Positions 9,254 to 17,557 of a stretch of 64,000 nt of DNA are shown here, piece by piece. Under the pieces are notes generated by a model that saw nothing but the letters and a program-made list of their open reading frames with translations, was not told where the DNA came from and did no database searches. Made by a program: the position numbers and the translations under genes. Numbering within the stretch: position 1 is the first letter of the stretch; each line of letters opens with the position of its first letter. This DNA is from Vibrio algarum (GTDB lineage: Bacteria > Pseudomonadota > Gammaproteobacteria > Enterobacterales > Vibrionaceae), in NCBI RefSeq assembly GCF_028204155.1, contig NZ_JAQLOI010000001.1, positions 2,790,001-2,854,000 of the forward strand, written 5' to 3'.

Positions 9254-9287
9254 AAAAACCAGTCATTTTGAAGTGACTGGTTTTTTT
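9254..9287. terminator. Bidirectional terminator between the antiporter gene and grxD
   Basis: Hairpin ACCAGTCA...TGACTGGT flanked by A7 on the left and T7 on the right, placed between two convergent genes. Confidence 0.9.
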
Positions 9288-9320
9288 ATACTGAGGCTAT
9301 TTTCGCTACAAAGAGAAAAC

Positions 9321-9644
9321 TTACTCCGCTTTTGCAGCTGCTTCTTTAATTAGAGGTTGTAATTCGCCTTTCTGGAACATCTCTAGGATAATATCGCAAC
9401 CACCAATTAGCTCACCACCAATCCACAATTGTGGGAAAGTAGGCCATTGAGCGTAGGCTGGTAGTTCTGCGCGAATATCTGGGTTTTGTAAGATATCTAC
9501 ATAAGCAAACTGCTCACCACACGCCATCAACGCTTGTGAAGCTTGAGATGAAAAACCACAGCTCGGTAGTTTAGGCGAACCTTTCATATAGAGTAGGATC
9601 GAGTTTTCTTCGATCTGCTGTTTAATTTTATCGATAGTTTCCAT
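9321..9644 (-). CDS. grxD: Monothiol glutaredoxin GrxD (Grx4)
   Basis: A 107-aa CGFS-type monothiol glutaredoxin, cytoplasmic. The active-site motif CGFS is at residues 29-32, after the glutathione-contacting YMKGSPKLPS stretch. This family carries glutathione-ligated 2Fe-2S clusters, usually as a heterodimer with a BolA protein, and takes part in Fe-S trafficking and iron sensing. I chose METIDKI as start because it aligns with E. coli GrxD (MSTTIEKI); a longer frame up to 9686 adds 14 residues not seen in the family. It is divergent from sodB, another iron-related gene. Confidence 0.93.
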   Translation of the reverse strand: METIDKIKQQIEENSILLYMKGSPKLPSCGFSSQASQALMACGEQFAYVDILQNPDIRAELPAYAQWPTFPQLWIGGELIGGCDIILEMFQKGELQPLIKEAAAKAE

Positions 9645-9874
9645 TATCTTCACACCATACTTTTTGAGACTTAACATTTTCGACATATTCTACTTGTTTG
9701 CGCAAGAATAAAAAGCACAATATAAATAGGGTTATGTACTATGCTTACTTTTCCAAACTGTCCTTACTTATGCAAACTATGTTTCATAAGTGACAAATTT
9801 AAGTTTTTTTGTTAATAAGCTTTTAATAAAGTAAAAACTTGATAAACTAGTTGGCAAGTCAGTCATTTTGACGA

Positions 9875-9893
9875 AATAAAAATAATTATTGGA
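9875..9893. promoter_or_regulatory. Fur-box-like site upstream of sodB
   Basis: AATAAAAATAATTATTGGA matches the 19-base Fur consensus GATAATGATAATCATTATC at 12 positions, with the central AATAAT/ATT core intact. It lies about 50 bases before the sodB start codon. In enterics sodB expression depends on Fur, mostly through RyhB, so direct binding here is only a candidate. Confidence 0.35.
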
Positions 9894-9939
9894 AGCAATC
9901 GAAAGAGAGAGCTCTTTCAAATCAATGGAGAATCCGGCA

Positions 9940-10524
9940 ATGGCTTTTGAATTACCAGCACTTCCTTTTGCAAAAGATGCACTAGAACCACACATCTCTG
10001 CAGAGACACTCGATTTTCACCACGGTAAGCATCACAACACTTACGTTGTTAAGCTTAACGGTCTTATTCCTGGTACTGAATTTGAAAACAAATCACTAGA
10101 AGAGATCATCAAAACGTCTTCTGCTGGTATTTTCAATAACGCAGCTCAAATTTGGAACCACACATTCTACTGGCATTGTCTAGCACCTAATGCAGGTGGC
10201 GAACCAACAGGTGCAGTTGCAGACGCAATTGCGGCATCATTTGGTTCTTTCGAAGCGTTCAAAGCTAAGTTCACTGATTCTGCAATTAACAACTTTGGCT
10301 CATCATGGACTTGGCTTGTTAAGAAAGCGGACGGCTCATTAGACATTGTTAATACCTCTAACGCTGCAACGCCACTAACAGATGAAGGTATAACACCGCT
10401 ACTGACTGTAGACTTGTGGGAACACGCTTATTACATCGATTACCGTAACGTACGTCCTGACTATATGAATGGTTTCTGGGCACTCGTTAACTGGGCATTT
10501 GTAGAAGAAAACCTCGCTAAGTAA
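9940..10524 (+). CDS. sodB: Iron superoxide dismutase
   Basis: A 194-aa Fe-superoxide dismutase that converts superoxide to O2 and H2O2 in the cytoplasm. Metal ligands align with E. coli SodB: His27 (DFHHGK), His74 (WNHTFYW), and Asp157 and His161 (DLWEHAYYIDYRN). The NAGGEPTG motif is typical of Fe rather than Mn enzymes. I set the start at MAFELPALPF, which matches E. coli MSFELPALPY and has a GGAG nine bases upstream; a 17-residue in-frame extension exists but is not family-like. It is monocistronic with its own terminator. Confidence 0.96.
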   Translation: MAFELPALPFAKDALEPHISAETLDFHHGKHHNTYVVKLNGLIPGTEFENKSLEEIIKTSSAGIFNNAAQIWNHTFYWHCLAPNAGGEPTGAVADAIAASFGSFEAFKAKFTDSAINNFGSSWTWLVKKADGSLDIVNTSNAATPLTDEGITPLLTVDLWEHAYYIDYRNVRPDYMNGFWALVNWAFVEENLAK

Positions 10525-10545
10525 ATAAGTATCCCTTAAATAAAA

Positions 10546-10569
10546 AGCTGACTTTTGTCAGCTTTTTTA
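10546..10569 (+). terminator. sodB terminator
   Basis: Hairpin AGCTGAC-TTTT-GTCAGCT followed by a T-run, 21 bases after the sodB stop codon. Confidence 0.9.
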
Positions 10570-10793
10570 GTTTGCTCTTCCCTAAGATAAAATCTAAGAT
10601 ATTCCTCCTAACTAGTTAAACCACCTTCGATAACATTTGTGTTCCTGACAATAGTCATTTTGTAGTCGTCATCAAACATTCTGATGGTATCTAATAGACA
10701 AATTTTCACTTAATATTATTCAACCTTCTTAGGACGCTTTCACTCGCTTCTTTTTCAACATCACACCAACACATAGAGTTTATTGGATAAATA

Positions 10794-11968
10794 ATGCCTA
10801 CACCTTTTCAATGGAAATCTGTCTTACTCGCTGGACTGATTGTTAGTATAGGGCAGTTCAGTATGGGATTGGTATTCCCATCCTTACCATGGATAGCCCA
10901 AGATTTTTCAATCACTTCTGACGATGCACAATTATTAATATCTGTTTATCTACTTGGATTTGGACCATCTCAGTTAATTTATGGGCCGATTTCTGATGCT
11001 TTAGGTCGAAAACCGGTATTAATCACCGGGTTAACCTTAGCTATTTTAGGATTGTCTATTGTCGTTGGCGGCAGCCAATCGTTTGACATGTTAGTTATTG
11101 GTCGTTTTATACAAGGTCTAGGAGCAGGGTGCTGCGCTGTATTAGCCAGAGCATCATTGAGAGACTCGTACGATGGTGCTAATTTACCGAGAGCCCTTTC
11201 ATGGGTCACTATTGTTGCGTCCTTCACACCTATTATTGCACCCGTGCTAGGAGGCTTCATAAACCACAGTTTCGGTTGGTTAGCTGTTTTTATTGCGCTA
11301 CTTTCCTACATCTCATTGGTACTTATTTTATTACTTTTTCTTTTCACTGAAACACTACCAACTAAGAAACCGCTACCAAATGTTAGAGCGATGCTCTCTA
11401 CCTATAAAAGTTTAATCACGTCTCAGTACTTTTTAAGTTTCGCTACTATCGGCTGGTTTAATTTTAGTCTGATCGTCGTTTCCATCTCCGTAATGCCATT
11501 TATAATGCAGATTCAAATCGGCATGACATCAGACCAATATGCCTTGTGGGCATTGATCCCGGCATGTGGACTCTTAGTTGGAGGAACAATTTGTAATAGA
11601 ATCCGCCCAATTATCGGTACGAAAAAAATGCTATTTTGTGCTCCTATAATTCACCTAACGGCCGGAATATGGTTAGTATGTGCACCATTAAATCCTATGG
11701 CAATGATGTTCGGACAGTTTCTTCTTACTATGGGTAACGGCATTGCTTTCCCCTGCGCTCAGACCCAGTTACTCGTCCCCTACAAAGAAAAGGCTGGCTC
11801 CGTTGCCGCTCTATCTGGAGGAGGTCAAATGACCTTCTCTGCTCTATTTAGCATGGTATTGATGAGCCTAGGTATTCAGCAAGCATGGCATCTAGGTTTA
11901 GTTGTGGGGGGTTAGCAACGCTTAGTGCTATAAGTATGTGGTTTGGTTTCAGATCTCAACCCGTGTAA
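10794..11968 (+). pseudogene. emrD: EmrD-like MFS multidrug exporter, frameshifted near the 3' end
   Basis: The open frame gives 373 aa of a 12-helix major-facilitator drug:H+ antiporter. Helix 2-3 reads SVYLLGFGPSQLIYGPISD then ALGRKPVLI, closely following E. coli EmrD (YLLTYGVSQLFYGPISD), and the motif-A loop is intact. The frame ends at LGLVVGG-stop within the last helix. Adding one base to the G6 run at 11906-11911 extends it with LATLSAISMWFGFRSQPV to a stop at 11966-11968. That gives 391 aa, the normal family length (E. coli EmrD 394). This is either a loss of the last helix or a homopolymer sequencing error; I favour the latter because three similar cases occur in the window. Confidence 0.8.
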
Positions 11969-12043
11969 TACTAATTGGATCAATTAGATGATAAGAGTAC
12001 ATTCGATTCAGCAAGCACATTTTAGAGTTTCACCGACAAACAT

Positions 12044-12072
12044 AAAAAAGCTCGGTGAACACCGAGCTTTCT
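12044..12072. terminator. Terminator downstream of the TRAP binding-protein gene
   Basis: Strong hairpin AAGCTCGGTG-AA-CACCGAGCTT preceded on the plus strand by A6, which is a U-run for minus-strand transcription. It lies 28 bases past the TRAP binding-protein stop codon and may also end emrD transcription. Confidence 0.85.
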
Positions 12073-12097
12073 ACACTACATATTAGTGACCATGTGG

Positions 12098-13183
12098 TTA
12101 TTTAACCGCGCTGCTATCCAAATACGCTTTAGTCGAAATATCTGTCCAAGCGCGAACCCTTTTAAGGTAAGTCGCTTGCGAATCGATAATTTTCTTCGCT
12201 AACTCATCTTTGGCTGCAAACTCTTCAAGAAGCGTATCTTTTTCTTGGCGCATTCTTTCTAATACGGCTGGTGGGAAATCACGTACTTTGATATCTGGGT
12301 TATCAGTAAGCATTTTCTCCCAACTCGTCGCATTTGCGTCAATCGCTTGCGTGTACATATCAAATGCCGCAACACGGAAAGAGGTTTCCAAAATAATTTG
12401 CAGATCTTTAGGCAACTTATCCCACGCTTTCTTATTCACTAGGAATTGAGTTTCAGACCCTGGCTCATGCCAAGCTGTATAGTAGTAAGGTGCGATATTT
12501 TGAAAGCCCATTCTTAGGTCAAACGCTGGACCAACCCACTCTAGAGCATCGATAGTACCGCGCTCAAGCGAAGTATATAGCTCACCAGGTGCAATGTTGG
12601 TTGGTTTTGCGCCTACGCGTGCAAACACTTCACCGGCAAATCCAGGAATACGCATTTTCAAGCCTTGAAGGTCTTCGATAGAATTAATTTCTTTTTTAAA
12701 CCAACCACCCATTTGAATATCTGAGTTACCACCAGGGAATGAAAGCAAATTATGAGGGGCATACACCTCTTGCATCAATTCCATGCCGCCGCCACGATAA
12801 AACCAAGCGTATTGCTCTGTCGTCATCATGCCGAAAGGCATTGAAGAGAAATAAAGCGTATTAGGTACTTTGCCTTTCCAATAATAAGAGCTTGAATGAC
12901 CTAAATCATATTGCCCAGATTTCACCATATCAAACACGCCAAGTGGTGCCTTATGCTTGTTCGCTGAATCAATACGGATTTGCAGACGACCATTCGACAT
13001 TTCATTCGCTAATTTGGCCATATTTTTACTGGCGTCACCTAATATTGGTGTATTTGGGCCCCACGTTTCAGCAAGTTTTAATCGGTAAACCTTTTCTGCT
13101 GCCTGAGCAGAAAGTGAAAAGGCAGCAAGCGCTGTAATAGCTACTGTTTTTAGTAACAACTTAACTCTATTTTGGGATTTCAT
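12098..13183 (-). CDS. TRAP transporter solute-binding protein, DctP family
   Basis: A 361-aa periplasmic binding protein. The signal peptide (KLLLKTVAITALAAFSLSAQA) is cleaved before AEKVYRL. The body has the TRAP DctP features: RLKLAETWGPNTP at the start, a ligand-gripping Arg region in LKMRIPGFAGEVFARVGAKP, and GTIDALEWVGP. The last fits the subgroup that binds alpha-keto acids or similar carboxylates in related proteins, though the ligand is not provable here. The start at 13183 is favoured by GAGG five bases upstream. No dctQ or dctM membrane genes are adjacent, so it is an orphan subunit. Confidence 0.88.
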   Translation of the reverse strand: MKSQNRVKLLLKTVAITALAAFSLSAQAAEKVYRLKLAETWGPNTPILGDASKNMAKLANEMSNGRLQIRIDSANKHKAPLGVFDMVKSGQYDLGHSSSYYWKGKVPNTLYFSSMPFGMMTTEQYAWFYRGGGMELMQEVYAPHNLLSFPGGNSDIQMGGWFKKEINSIEDLQGLKMRIPGFAGEVFARVGAKPTNIAPGELYTSLERGTIDALEWVGPAFDLRMGFQNIAPYYYTAWHEPGSETQFLVNKKAWDKLPKDLQIILETSFRVAAFDMYTQAIDANATSWEKMLTDNPDIKVRDFPPAVLERMRQEKDTLLEEFAAKDELAKKIIDSQATYLKRVRAWTDISTKAYLDSSAVK

Positions 13184-13271
13184 CCATTCCTCTATATTTT
13201 TTGTTCTCAACTTGTATAGATATATTTACGGCATCCACCATCAAGGTCAAGTAATATTTACGACATGTATA

Positions 13272-13293
13272 AAAAAACGATGCTTTCGCATCG
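13272..13293 (-). terminator. Terminator of the NnrU-family gene
   Basis: Hairpin CGATGC-TTTC-GCATCG (13278-13293) with an A7 run on its left, read as a U-run on the minus strand, 30 bases after the NnrU stop codon. Confidence 0.8.
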
Positions 13294-13323
13294 CTTTTAG
13301 TCTAAACCTGAATAAATCTATGT

Positions 13324-13890
13324 TTATGTCAGTGGCATACCAATCAATTTACCATGCAAAAACATTATGAACGCCCCTGTTAACAATACACCAATCACGA
13401 CAGCGATGATGTCATTCACCCCTGATGGTTTTAAACCCGGTAGCGCTCTCTGTTCGCGTTTTTTCATCGAAATCCTATCCATTACGGCCCAGGCTAGAAA
13501 AGCACCAAATAGGATAACATCAGCCAACATTCCATTTACCATTAAGTGGCTTAACGCCCATAATTTCACTGCGATCAGTTGTGGATGCTTGGTAACTTGC
13601 TTTATTTTTCCGGGGAAATATGGTGCGACAAAAAGGATCATTGCCGGTAGCATCAATAAGTAAGTGGCGTGGCGGAACCAAGAAGGCGAAACATACAAAA
13701 GCACAGGGTCCATACGAAGTGCATTGTAACCGACAGCAATAAAGTAGATTCCCGCGATGGATGCTAATGAATACATAGCTTTCCAACCTAATGCGCTTTT
13801 CTCCACCATTTTTTCTCTTATCGATGGGAAAAATATTGATGCACAATGCATCCCTAAAAATAGAAATAGTCCTAACAGTAAACTAAACAT
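13324..13890 (-). CDS. NnrU family membrane protein
   Basis: A 188-aa inner-membrane protein with five or six hydrophobic helices (for example LLLGLFLFLGMHCASIFF at 4-21 and AMYSLASIAGIYFIAVGY). It fits the NnrU family (PF07298), whose members are linked to nitric-oxide/nitrite metabolism in denitrifiers and resemble isoprenoid-modifying membrane enzymes. The conserved HPQLIAVKLWALSHLMVNG segment is a family hallmark. No denitrification genes lie nearby, so the role here is open. It is a stand-alone gene with its own terminator. Confidence 0.8.
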   Translation of the reverse strand: MFSLLLGLFLFLGMHCASIFFPSIREKMVEKSALGWKAMYSLASIAGIYFIAVGYNALRMDPVLLYVSPSWFRHATYLLMLPAMILFVAPYFPGKIKQVTKHPQLIAVKLWALSHLMVNGMLADVILFGAFLAWAVMDRISMKKREQRALPGLKPSGVNDIIAVVIGVLLTGAFIMFLHGKLIGMPLT

Positions 13891-13976
13891 GACGCGGCTT
13901 CCTTATGATGACCATGAACACCACTACGTTGGTGAGATTTCTGGTCTGTATTTGATTTTTATAGTAAGTCCAAAAT

Positions 13977-14004
13977 AAAAAAAGCCCGAACAATCGTTCA
14001 AGCT
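13977..14004 (-). terminator. Terminator of the sdh-suc operon
   Basis: On the minus strand AGCTTGAAC-GATT-GTTCGGGCT forms a 9-bp stem with two G-U pairs and is followed by a T-run, about 30 bases after the sucD stop codon. Confidence 0.8.
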
Positions 14005-14033
14005 TCTTATCATTTATAGCGATTATGTAATGA

Positions 14034-14906
14034 TTACCAGCCAGTCACTTCACGAAGTGCTTTACCAATATCCGCTAAACTTTTTACTGTTTTTACGCCA
14101 GCAGATTCTAATGCAGCAAATTTGTCTTCTGCTGTACCTTTACCACCAGAGATAATTGCCCCTGCATGACCCATACGCTTACCTGGAGGCGCTGTAACAC
14201 CAGCAATGTAAGATACGACAGGTTTAGTGACATTGTCTTTAATAAATGCAGCGGCTTCTTCTTCCGCTGTACCACCAATCTCACCAATCATTACGATAGC
14301 TTCTGTTTCTGGATCTTCTTGGAATAACTGAAGAATATCGATGAAGTTTGAACCCGGGATAGGGTCTCCACCAATACCAACACAGGTTGATTGTCCGAAA
14401 CCTTCATCCGTCGTCTGTTTAACCGCTTCATAAGTCAACGTACCAGAGCGAGAAACGATACCTACTTTACCCTTTTTATGAATGTGACCCGGCATGATAC
14501 CGATTTTACATTCGTCCGGAGTAATAACTCCTGGGCAGTTAGGGCCAATCATGCGCACACCAGCTTCATCTAAACGTACTTTTACATCAAGAAGATCCAG
14601 TGTCGGGATGCCTTCTGTAATCGTTACTATTAACTTGATACCAGCGTCGATGGCTTCAAGAATGGCATCTTTACAGAAAGGTGCAGGTACATAAATAACC
14701 GACGCAGTTGCGCCTGTTTCTTTTACTGCGTCACGAACCGTATTGAAAACAGGTAAGCCTAAGTGAGTTTGCCCACCTTTGCCCGGAGAAACACCGCCGA
14801 CCATTTGCGTACCGTAATCGATCGCTTGCTCCGAGTGAAAAGTACCTTGACCACCAGTAAAACCTTGGCAAATAACCTTGGTATTTTTATCAATTAATAC
14901 AGACAT
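14034..14906 (-). CDS. sucD: Succinyl-CoA synthetase alpha subunit
   Basis: A 290-aa alpha subunit of succinate-CoA ligase, the substrate-level phosphorylation step of the TCA cycle. The N-terminal CoA-binding Rossmann domain (VICQGFTGGQGTFHSEQAI) is complete. The phosphohistidine is in the RMGHAGAIISGGKGTA loop near residue 246, and GIGGDPIPGSNF is present. It overlaps sucC by one base (TAATG), which couples translation of the two subunits. Length equals E. coli SucD (289 aa). Confidence 0.98.
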   Translation of the reverse strand: MSVLIDKNTKVICQGFTGGQGTFHSEQAIDYGTQMVGGVSPGKGGQTHLGLPVFNTVRDAVKETGATASVIYVPAPFCKDAILEAIDAGIKLIVTITEGIPTLDLLDVKVRLDEAGVRMIGPNCPGVITPDECKIGIMPGHIHKKGKVGIVSRSGTLTYEAVKQTTDEGFGQSTCVGIGGDPIPGSNFIDILQLFQEDPETEAIVMIGEIGGTAEEEAAAFIKDNVTKPVVSYIAGVTAPPGKRMGHAGAIISGGKGTAEDKFAALESAGVKTVKSLADIGKALREVTGW

Positions 14907-16072
14907 TATTTGCCCTCCGCTGCTGCAACTACTTTTTCCGCTGCTTCTTTTAGCGAGTTCGCGGCAATGATGTTTAATCCACTTTCAGCCAATTTCTTTG
15001 AGCCGAGCGGAGCGTTATTACCTTCAAGTCGAACGACAACAGGAACCTGAACGCCCACTTCTTCGACAGCACCGATAATGCCGTCAGCAATTAAGTCACA
15101 ACGCACAATCCCACCGAAAATATTAACAAGTACGGCTTTTACGTTATCGTCTGATAAGATGATCTTAAATGCTTCTGTAACGCGCTCTTTCGTCGCACCA
15201 CCACCAACATCTAGAAAGTTAGCTGGCTGTCCACCATGAAGGTTGACAATATCCATCGTACCCATAGCTAAACCGGCACCGTTAACCATACAGCCAATGC
15301 TGCCATCAAGTGCAACATAGTTGAGTTCCCACTGAGCAGCATGCGCTTCACGTTCATCTTCTTGAGATGGATCATGCATTTCGCGTAGCTTAGGCTGACG
15401 GTACATTGCATTCGAATCAATGTTAATTTTTCCGTCCAAGCAGAGAAGGCTGCCGTCGCCAGTAATCACTAATGGGTTAATTTCCAAAAGTGCCAAATCA
15501 TACTGAGCAAACATATTAGCAAGGCCCATAAAGATTTGAGTAAACTGCTTAATTTGATTCCCTTCAAGACCAAGCTTAAATGCGAGCTCACGCCCTTGAT
15601 AAGCTTGAGGCCCTACTAGTGGGTCAATAGCGGCTTTATGAATAAGCTCAGGAGTCTCTTCAGCTACTTTCTCAATCTCAACACCACCTTCCGTAGACGC
15701 CATAAATACAATACGGCGTGAAGAACGGTCTACAACGGCACCAAGGTATAACTCATTCGCGATACTAGAAGCTTCTTCAACCAAAATTTTAGTTACTGGT
15801 TGGCCATTGGCATCTGTTTGGTAAGTCACTAAGTTTTTACCTAGCCACTTTTGCGCAAATCCTTTTACGCCATCTTTGGTGTCATGTAGCTCTACACCAC
15901 CGGCTTTACCACGTCCACCTGCGTGAACCTGACATTTTACAACTTTTTTCTCGGTACTAATACGGCCTGCCGCTTCGAAAGCTTCTTGGGGAGTATCACA
16001 AGCGTAGCCTTCTGGTACTGGCAATCCGAACTCAGCAAATAGCTGTTTCGCTTGATATTCATGCAAATTCAT
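14906..16072 (-). CDS. sucC: Succinyl-CoA synthetase beta subunit
   Basis: A 388-aa ADP-forming beta subunit with an ATP-grasp domain at residues 1-240 (CQVHAGGRGKAGGVEL; metal-binding region LALLEINPLVITGDGSL) and a C-terminal subunit-interaction domain (NIFGGIVRCDLIADGII). Length equals E. coli SucC. It pairs with SucD. It is separated from sucB by 245 bases that contain a palindromic hairpin, so sucCD may be partly uncoupled from the upstream genes. Confidence 0.98.
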   Translation of the reverse strand: MNLHEYQAKQLFAEFGLPVPEGYACDTPQEAFEAAGRISTEKKVVKCQVHAGGRGKAGGVELHDTKDGVKGFAQKWLGKNLVTYQTDANGQPVTKILVEEASSIANELYLGAVVDRSSRRIVFMASTEGGVEIEKVAEETPELIHKAAIDPLVGPQAYQGRELAFKLGLEGNQIKQFTQIFMGLANMFAQYDLALLEINPLVITGDGSLLCLDGKINIDSNAMYRQPKLREMHDPSQEDEREAHAAQWELNYVALDGSIGCMVNGAGLAMGTMDIVNLHGGQPANFLDVGGGATKERVTEAFKIILSDDNVKAVLVNIFGGIVRCDLIADGIIGAVEEVGVQVPVVVRLEGNNAPLGSKKLAESGLNIIAANSLKEAAEKVVAAAEGK

Positions 16073-16277
16073 TGTGCTATTCCATTTTCCTATCCCTTAA
16101 GGGATTATTATTTCCATAAGGTGCTCAATATTATTCATAGTATTAAACAACATTGTGGCTGCCTTCACGTAGGTAAGGTACTTCTAAACTGGTCGTTAAT
16201 GGATTTACTCCGATTAAGATAAAACCATACTCGTAAAAACGGGTTGTATCCTAAAATAACTCGAGTTTATAAAAAGA

Positions 16278-16300
16278 GTCAGACGTTGAGCGTGCCTGAC
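16278..16300. repeat. REP-like palindrome / possible attenuator between sucB and sucC
   Basis: GTCAG...CTGAC outer arms enclose inner ACG/CGT arms, giving a 23-base interrupted palindrome. On the minus strand it is preceded by GGG and followed by TCTTTTT, so it could act as a weak Rho-independent terminator 18 bases after the sucB stop. The GGGGTCAGGC edge resembles REP-type palindromes. Both readings are inference. Confidence 0.5.
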
Positions 16301-16317
16301 CCCATTTTCTTTATCGC

Positions 16318-17529
16318 TTATACGTCAAGTAACAAGCGAGCTGGGTCTTCAAGTAACTCTTTGATTGTCACTAGGAAGCCAACCGATTCTTTTCCATCAA
16401 TTAAACGATGGTCATAGGATAGCGCTAGGTACATCATTGGTAAAATTTCTACTTTCCCATTAACCGCCATCGGACGATCTTGGATTTTATGCATTCCTAA
16501 TATGGCGGCTTGTGGTGGGTTAATGATAGGAGTAGACATTAGTGACCCAAATACACCACCATTTGTGATGGTGAAATTACCACCCATCAGCTCTTCAACT
16601 TTTAGCTTGCCATCACGGCCTTTAATTGCCAGCTCTTTGATACCTTTTTCAATATCGGCCATACCAAGCATATCGCAATCTTTAAGTACTGGTGTCACTA
16701 AGCCACGAGGAGTAGATACCGCCATACTAATATCAAAATAGTTGTGATAAACAATCTCATCACCATCGATAGACGCATTCACTTCAGGATAACGTTTTAA
16801 CGCTTCAGTCACCGCTTTTACATAGAAAGACATGAAACCTAAACGAACATCATGACGTTTCTCGAATTGCTCTTGATACTGCTTGCGAAGTTCCATAATT
16901 GGCTTCATGTTAACTTCGTTAAACGTCGTTAGCATCGCCGTGCTGTTCTTAGCTTCTAACAAACGCTTAGCGACAGTTTTGCGAAGACGGGTCATTGGCA
17001 CGCGTTTCTGGCTACGAGCCGCTGCAGGCGCTTCAACAACTGGAGCTGCAGTTTCTACTTTAGGTGCTGACTTCGCATTAGCTAAGTAAGCATCAACATC
17101 TTCACGGGTAATTCGACCGCCAACACCGGTGCCTTTTACTTGGCTCGACTGAATGCTGTGCTCAGCCAGTAAGCGACGAATCGCAGGGCTTAATGCGTCA
17201 TTGGACTCTTCTGTCAAAGACGCTTTATGGCGTTGATCCGGTGAAGCTTCTGTCGTTGTTGTCGTATCTGCTGTAGGCTCACCAGCGACGGCACCCGGCT
17301 TAATTTTCGCAATAAGTTGTTTAGAAAGTACCGTTGCACCTTCTTCTTCTATGATGGCTTCTAACACACCCGCCTCTGGAGCCGGTACTTCCAAAACCAC
17401 TTTATCCGTTTCAATATCAACAATTACTTCATCACGAGCTACTGCTTCACCAGGTTTTTTATGCCATGTAGCAACCGTTGCGTCTGCAACGGATTCAGGC
17501 AAATCTGGAACCAGAATTTCAATTGTCAT
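16318..17529 (-). CDS. sucB: Dihydrolipoyllysine succinyltransferase (E2 of 2-oxoglutarate dehydrogenase)
   Basis: A 403-aa E2 component that transfers the succinyl group from lipoamide to CoA and forms the core of the OGDH complex. It has one lipoyl domain (residues 1-77, lipoylated Lys43 in DIETDKVV), a flexible linker, a peripheral-subunit-binding domain near residues 110-150 (SPAIRRLLAEH, GGRITREDVD), and a catalytic domain ending with the active-site YDHRLIDGKE. It lies 28 bases after sucA. Length matches E. coli SucB (405 aa). Confidence 0.98.
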   Translation of the reverse strand: MTIEILVPDLPESVADATVATWHKKPGEAVARDEVIVDIETDKVVLEVPAPEAGVLEAIIEEEGATVLSKQLIAKIKPGAVAGEPTADTTTTTEASPDQRHKASLTEESNDALSPAIRRLLAEHSIQSSQVKGTGVGGRITREDVDAYLANAKSAPKVETAAPVVEAPAAARSQKRVPMTRLRKTVAKRLLEAKNSTAMLTTFNEVNMKPIMELRKQYQEQFEKRHDVRLGFMSFYVKAVTEALKRYPEVNASIDGDEIVYHNYFDISMAVSTPRGLVTPVLKDCDMLGMADIEKGIKELAIKGRDGKLKVEELMGGNFTITNGGVFGSLMSTPIINPPQAAILGMHKIQDRPMAVNGKVEILPMMYLALSYDHRLIDGKESVGFLVTIKELLEDPARLLLDV

Positions 17530-17557
17530 AGTTTAATCTTCCTTTAACTTCTAGTTC

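Noticed and set aside
13520..13846. 108-codon minus-strand frame inside the NnrU gene
   Set aside because: Runs in another frame of a well-supported membrane protein gene; no start signal.
13975..14034. Small RNA in the 3' UTR of sucD, as with E. coli SdhX
   Set aside because: The 3' UTR before the terminator is only about 60 bases including the hairpin and shows no distinct conserved seed region.
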